Assembly (NCBI GenBank): GCA_038323265.1
Contig: JBBQGT010000002.1
Location: forward strand, 1 to 64,000
Direction: 5' to 3'
Source: PNKC01 sp038323265
GTDB lineage: Bacteria > Chloroflexota > Dehalococcoidia > Tepidiformales > Tepidiformaceae
Length of the DNA stretch: 64,000 nt
In this document: positions 60,565-64,000 of the stretch, piece by piece
Layout of the letters: every line of letters begins with the position of its first letter
How positions within the stretch are numbered: position 1 is the stretch's first letter
The notes under the pieces: generated by a model
The model's database searches: none
What the model was told of the DNA's origin: nothing
What the model saw: only the letters and a program-made list of their open reading frames with translations
Position numbers and translations under genes: made by a program

Positions 60565-61824
60565 CTATGCGGCGTTGGCCGCTGCCACAGCCTTGGCGGC
60601 GGCCTCAGCCAATCCGGTTGCGCGGATGAGCGGAAGTCCCGACTCGTTGACCAGTTTTTCGCCCTCCGCAAGGTTGGTGCCGACGAGCCGCATTACCACT
60701 GGGACATCGATCTTCATCTGCCGATGGGCATCGATGACGCCTTGGGCGATGATATCCACGCGCGCCATCCCTCCGAAGATGTTCACGAGAATCGCCTTCA
60801 CCGAGGGGTCCTTGAGGATGACCTGGAGCGCACTTACGACTCGCTGCGGGTCGTTCACGGTACCAATATCGAGGAAGTTCGCTGGCTCGCCGCCCGCCAG
60901 CTTAATGGTGTCCATTGTCGCCATCGCAAGGCCGGCGCCGTTCACCACGCAGCCGATGTTGCCATCGAGCTTTATGAAGTTGGCAACGCCCAACTCCTGG
61001 GCCAGCACTTCTAGCGGGTCTTCCTCGTCCTTGTCGCGCAGCGCCTCGAGGTCCTTGTGGCGGAAGAGGGCGTTGTCATCGATCGTCACCTTGCCGTCCA
61101 GGGCGATCACCTTGCCATCCTCGGTGACGACGAGCGGGTTCACTTCCACGAGGCTCGTGTCGCTCTTCACGGCGGCGTTGTAGAGCCCTTCGGCGAGCTT
61201 CACAAACTGCGCTGTCTGATCGTCCTTTAAGCCCAGCTTGGCCGCCAGTTCGCGGCCGATATAGGGCTGGAAGCCGGCGGTGGGGTTCACCGGGACGCGC
61301 AGGATTGCCTCAGGGGTGTTGTGCGCGACCGATTCGATCTCCTGACCGCCTTCGGTGGAGGCCATGATCACCGGGCAGCCCTGCGCCCCGTCAATGATGA
61401 TCGCAAGGTAGTACTCCTTGGCCACCGCGGACTGCTCTTCGACGAGCACGTTCTTCACGGGTTTCCCTTCGGGACCCGTCTGAATGGAGACCAGGTGCTT
61501 GCCGAGGATGTTCCCCGCCTCCTGCTCCGCCTCGGCCGGGCTGTTCGCCAGGCGCACACCGCCTACGCGGTCGCCCTTCACCTGGCCAGCGTTGTTGGCG
61601 GCGTCTCTGGTGAGCTTCTCGAACATTGCGGCCGTCTCGGCGGCGCCGACGAGGCGACCCTTGCCGCGCCCCCCAGCGTGGATCTGGGCCTTCACAACAA
61701 CCTTGCCGCCGAGTTCCTCGGCGATCGCACGTGCTTCCGCCGGCGTGGACGCCACACGTCCGCGAGGCACGGCAACACCGTACTTCGCGAAGAGTTTCTT
61801 GGCCTGGTATTCGTGAAGTTTCAT
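60565..61824 (-). CDS. sucC: Succinate--CoA ligase (ADP/GDP-forming), beta subunit
   Basis: A 419-residue ATP-grasp protein of the TCA cycle. MKLHEYQAKKLFAKYGV, VVVKAQIHAGGRGKG, LVEVNPLVVTEDGKVIALDGKV and GCVVNGAGLAMATMD with VNIFGGMARVD are typical. It is about 20-30 residues longer than usual. The frame is open upstream to 62034, but ATG 61824 with GGAGA is the conserved start. sucD does not follow it; it must lie elsewhere. Confidence 0.96.
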   Translation of the reverse strand: MKLHEYQAKKLFAKYGVAVPRGRVASTPAEARAIAEELGGKVVVKAQIHAGGRGKGRLVGAAETAAMFEKLTRDAANNAGQVKGDRVGGVRLANSPAEAEQEAGNILGKHLVSIQTGPEGKPVKNVLVEEQSAVAKEYYLAIIIDGAQGCPVIMASTEGGQEIESVAHNTPEAILRVPVNPTAGFQPYIGRELAAKLGLKDDQTAQFVKLAEGLYNAAVKSDTSLVEVNPLVVTEDGKVIALDGKVTIDDNALFRHKDLEALRDKDEEDPLEVLAQELGVANFIKLDGNIGCVVNGAGLAMATMDTIKLAGGEPANFLDIGTVNDPQRVVSALQVILKDPSVKAILVNIFGGMARVDIIAQGVIDAHRQMKIDVPVVMRLVGTNLAEGEKLVNESGLPLIRATGLAEAAAKAVAAANAA

Positions 61825-61853
61825 ATCTGTCTCCGAAGGAAAAGTGCTTCGGG

Positions 61854-61859
61854 AGCGTA
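61854..61859 (-). promoter_or_regulatory. Candidate -10 (TACGCT) of sucC
   Basis: TACGCT on the minus strand 29 nt before the sucC ATG, upstream of its GGAGA ribosome site. Confidence 0.35.
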
Positions 61860-61975
61860 CAACTCGCGGCCGGTAGCGGGTAGCAACAGAGGCATTCGTC
61901 AGAATGTGATGCTCTTCATAGCGGAGTAGCGCAGCGTAGTGAACGATCAGCCCAACACACCGAAAGGAATTGAAG

Positions 61976-62134
61976 ATGGAAGCTCCAGTCACGGAAAACA
62001 ACGACCACAGGCAGGATGAAGCGGGCCGCGCCATCGATCTCGGAGAACTCGCCTACCGCATCCGCTGGCGTCGCTACATTCTCGGTCGCGCCGCCTCCAA
62101 TCACTATCTCGAGAGCCCCAGCTACCTGGACTAA
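61976..62134 (+). CDS. Small basic protein, 52 residues
   Basis: A short frame with AAAGGA 7 nt before ATG. The product begins MEAPVTENNDHRQDE and continues with a helical, Arg-rich stretch (LAYRIRWRRYILGR) and a Tyr-containing end. It fills most of the 336-nt space between sucC and the tRNA gene. No family recognised. Evidence is the ribosome site and the plausible composition only. Confidence 0.45.
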   Translation: MEAPVTENNDHRQDEAGRAIDLGELAYRIRWRRYILGRAASNHYLESPSYLD

Positions 62135-62160
62135 TGCGGAGACGCGCTCGCGTGGACGGT

Positions 62161-62248
62161 TGGCGGAGAGGGGGAGATTCGAACTCCCGGTGACTTGCGC
62201 CACGGCTGTTTTCAAGACAGCTGCATTAAACCACTCTGCCACCTCTCC
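62161..62248 (-). tRNA. tRNA-Ser (anticodon UGA)
   Basis: An 88-nt tRNA with encoded CCA. The acceptor stem is GGAGAGG/CCTCTCC, the anticodon stem-loop is CTGTCTTGAAAACAG with anticodon TGA, the T-arm is GGGAGTTCGAATCTCCC, and a long variable arm typical of tRNA-Ser lies between. It reads UCA and related codons. Confidence 0.95.
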
Positions 62249-62333
62249 ACTGGCGATTCTCATGCCCAGCGGCCAGTCAAGACAAGCCTGCCCGACGCTT
62301 GGACGCGGACGGCAGCGATGCGAGACTGCGGCC

Positions 62334-62885
62334 ATGCGCTCTCGTTCGGCCCTGCTCGGTTTTGCCCTCGCGACCGCTCAACTGGCGGCAGCCTGCTCGG
62401 GACGCGATAGCAACGACCCAACCCGGACCTCGCCGGGAGCCGATGCACCCACCCTGGCGGCGGGCGAAACCGTTCCGTGGGTAGACATTCCAGCACCGCT
62501 CTCTTCGGCGGAGCAACCACCGATCCCGGAGTTGGGCGTCATCCTGGCGGCACCGGCGACAGTCCGTGCCGGCGATGAATTGCGCTACGAAGTGACCTTT
62601 CGCAATGCGGGCGCAAAGACGTTTGCGTGGACGGGGGCGTGCCCGGTGTTCCTCGCGACTCTGCAAACGCCACCGCCCGAACCGAAGAACGTCACCGGCA
62701 ACCACCAGCAGCTGAACTGCGGGCGCGCACGCGACCTCGGGCCGGGGGAGCAAGTGACTTTCGAGATGCGTCTTTCAGTTCCCAAGGAAGTGCCTGCCGG
62801 CCAATGGATCCTGACGTGGTCGTTCACGAAGCCGGGAAGTGCCGCTTCACCGCCGGCCAAAGCGAACCTGACCATCGAACGCTGA
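62334..62885 (+). CDS. Putative lipoprotein with immunoglobulin-like domain
   Basis: A 183-residue protein with a lipoprotein signal (LATAQLAAACSG). The mature part is a beta sandwich-like domain: APATVRAGDELRYEVTFRNAGAKTFAWTGACPVFLATL, then GPGEQVTFEMRLSVPKEVPAGQWILTWSF. It probably is an extracellular binding protein. No specific family. The longer frame from 62016 crosses the tRNA gene and is not coding. Confidence 0.72.
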   Translation: MRSRSALLGFALATAQLAAACSGRDSNDPTRTSPGADAPTLAAGETVPWVDIPAPLSSAEQPPIPELGVILAAPATVRAGDELRYEVTFRNAGAKTFAWTGACPVFLATLQTPPPEPKNVTGNHQQLNCGRARDLGPGEQVTFEMRLSVPKEVPAGQWILTWSFTKPGSAASPPAKANLTIER

Positions 62886-62904
62886 CGGCGGAGCTTGCCA
62901 ACGC

Positions 62905-62931
62905 TTAGCACTCTTGACACGTGAGTGCTAG
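62905..62931. promoter_or_regulatory. CIRCE element (HrcA operator)
   Basis: TTAGCACTC, 9 nt, GAGTGCTAG. This matches the consensus TTAGCACTC-N9-GAGTGCTAA at 17 of 18 arm positions. The spacer begins with TTGACA, a perfect -35 hexamer, so HrcA would cover the promoter of the fmdB gene 54 nt downstream. Confidence 0.88.
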
Positions 62932-62984
62932 CCTGAACAAGATCAGATCAGGCTCGGCGCTTGCCGTCCGGCCCGAGGTACCAA

Positions 62985-63326
62985 TTGCCCACGTACGAAT
63001 ACCACTGCCCCAAATGCAAGTCTTCCTATGACTTGCGCCAGGGGTTCGACGCGGAAACCACGCACCCCTGCGAGAATTGCGGCAAGGGCATCGCGAAGCG
63101 CGTCCTCCACGCTCCGAAGGTCTTTTTCAAGGGCAGCGGTTTTTATGTAACGGACAGCAAGAGCAAGAGCACGGCGGCTGTAACTGACTCGTCGCCTTCG
63201 ACCTCGGAACCCACCTCGAGCAGCGAGGACTCCGCGCCAAAGCCGGAATCGAAGCCTGCGAGCAAGCCAGAGAAAGCAGCGGCCCCCGCTAAGAGCGAGG
63301 CGAAATCGGACTCCGCAGCTTCCTGA
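62985..63326 (+). CDS. FmdB-family zinc ribbon protein
   Basis: A 113-residue protein: the FmdB-type zinc ribbon PTYEYHCPKCKSSYDLRQGF...HPCENCGKGIAKRVLHAPKVFFKGSGFYVTD (four Cys) and a Ser/Lys/Pro/Ala-rich tail of about 50 residues. I choose TTG 62985, which gives the standard xPTYEY start and has GAGG 6 nt upstream, over an in-frame start at 62961. The function of the family is unclear. The CIRCE element upstream implies heat-shock control. Confidence 0.88.
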   Translation: MPTYEYHCPKCKSSYDLRQGFDAETTHPCENCGKGIAKRVLHAPKVFFKGSGFYVTDSKSKSTAAVTDSSPSTSEPTSSSEDSAPKPESKPASKPEKAAAPAKSEAKSDSAAS

Positions 63327-63371
63327 CACCGGAGCGTATTGCTGGCACGTATCGCCCACCAATCGTGCTCT

Positions 63372-63377
63372 CTATAC
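63372..63377 (+). promoter_or_regulatory. Candidate -10 (TATACT) of leaderless tetR
   Basis: TATACT ends 7 nt before the regulator ATG, and there is no Shine-Dalgarno. A leaderless transcript is likely. Confidence 0.5.
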
Positions 63378-63384
63378 TCCGCCG

Positions 63385-63981
63385 ATGGCTCGTCACGCCC
63401 AGGCCAAACGCGACGGAACGTTGGAAACCCGCGAGCGTATCCTTGCGGCCGCGCGTGAACTCTTCGCGCGCCACGGCTACCGCGGCACCACGGTGCGCAT
63501 GATTGCTGACCGCGCCCGCCTCACGGATCCCGCGGTTTACTACTATTTTCCGACCAAACGCGATCTGTACGACGTCCTGCTGGTCGAACCGCTGGTCGAG
63601 ACGGTGCTTCCGATTGATAGTGAGTTTGGCTCAGCGCTCGACATCCTGGTGGACCTCTTCGTCGGATACTCAGCCAGCGGCGACCTGGCGCGGCTCTTGT
63701 TTCGGGAGCAGCTTGGCGGATCGCCAACTGCGGTCGAATTTCGCCGGAGCTGGGACTCCAGGTACCGGAACCTCATCGGGCCATTCTTCCGCCGTTACTA
63801 CGGAGAAGCGGCGGGGCAGTTGGAAGACATCGTCTCTTTGATGCTCAGCGGTCTTTTTTGGGATTCGATCCTGCGCTACGGCGACAACTTCGAAACCGTT
63901 GTCCGCGAAACCGCATTCCAGCATCGCTTACGCTCGATGCTCCAGGCTGTCCTTCCCGAAATGGGTTGCCGCCCGCTGTGA
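63385..63981 (+). CDS. TetR-family transcriptional regulator
   Basis: A 198-residue regulator. The N-terminal HTH reads TRERILAAARELFARHGYRGTTVRMIADRARLTDPAVYYYFPTKRDLYDVLL, followed by a helical ligand-binding domain. It follows fmdB by 58 nt. Its ligand and targets are not evident; the window ends just after it. Confidence 0.93.
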   Translation: MARHAQAKRDGTLETRERILAAARELFARHGYRGTTVRMIADRARLTDPAVYYYFPTKRDLYDVLLVEPLVETVLPIDSEFGSALDILVDLFVGYSASGDLARLLFREQLGGSPTAVEFRRSWDSRYRNLIGPFFRRYYGEAAGQLEDIVSLMLSGLFWDSILRYGDNFETVVRETAFQHRLRSMLQAVLPEMGCRPL

Positions 63982-64000
63982 CCACTTCAGCAGTGGCGCC

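Noticed and set aside
62016..62333. Long frame through the tRNA-Ser gene
   Set aside because: It crosses the tRNA gene; the lipoprotein signal at 62334 marks the true start.
1..64000. Mobile elements, prophage or CRISPR
   Set aside because: I found no transposase, integrase, phage structural gene or spaced direct-repeat array, and the gene content looks like core chromosome.

Overview
The window is a gene-dense, GC-rich bacterial chromosome segment with about 60 protein genes, one tRNA gene and very little non-coding DNA. I see no insertion sequence, prophage, CRISPR array or rRNA. The gene mix suggests a free-living aerobic heterotroph of the Chloroflexota, possibly a Dehalococcoidia or Tepidiformia-type lineage. 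That mix is family III CoA-transferases, acyl-CoA dehydrogenase, a split methylmalonyl-CoA mutase, GH57-type glycogen enzymes, LDH-like malate dehydrogenase and class II fumarase. The lineage is inferred from gene content only and is not certain.

Layout. 0.1-5.4 kb (+): hemerythrin-like protein, a tandem CoA-transferase, an enoyl-CoA hydratase-like protein, a small GIY-YIG-like protein and an acyl-CoA dehydrogenase, which together look like an acyl-CoA degradation module. 5.4-10.5 kb (-): a VWA/FHA membrane protein, fumC, and infC-rpmI-rplT ending in a clear terminator. 10.6-18.9 kb: galU with a nuclease-like partner, cupin, stand-alone RAM domain, lepA, mdh, a small antitoxin-like protein, and a HAD hydrolase coupled to argH. 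19.1-26.0 kb (+): a glycogen operon, phosphorylase - GH57 branching enzyme - second GH57 enzyme - glycogen synthase. 26.0-31.6 kb: mazG, thioredoxin-like protein, small membrane proteins and lipoproteins, PPOX and HAD proteins, membrane-anchored cyclophilin. 31.7-35.7 kb (-): a MurE-type ligase, then an operon of APH-fold kinase, helical protein, CoA-type Nudix hydrolase and a 100-aa protein. 35.7-40.5 kb (-): hisD-hisC-hisB behind a zinc phospholipase C-like gene, and birA behind a candidate attenuator. 40.5-45.9 kb (-): lhr-nei2 DNA repair operon with a LexA-type box. 46-49.5 kb: two small proteins, methylmalonyl-CoA mutase large subunit, ankyrin lipoprotein. 49.5-53.2 kb (-): CrtC-like protein, second APH-fold kinase, DUF6285-like protein and CoA-transferase in one overlapping operon. 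53.3-60.5 kb: VOC proteins, CopC and a CopC-CopD-cytochrome c fusion, luciferase-like monooxygenase, AhpD-like and DinB-like proteins. 60.5-64 kb: sucC, a 52-aa protein, tRNA-Ser(UGA), lipoprotein, CIRCE-controlled fmdB, TetR regulator.

Common themes. Many adjacent genes overlap by ATGA, GTGA or TGATG, which implies translational coupling. Several lone genes have a TANNNT hexamer 6-9 nt before the start codon and no Shine-Dalgarno, which suggests leaderless mRNAs. The most interesting items are the leader-peptide/terminator architecture before birA, the LexA-type box at lhr-nei2, the CIRCE element before fmdB, and the twice-repeated pairing of an ACAD10-like kinase with a small helical partner beside CoA-transferase or CoA-Nudix genes.
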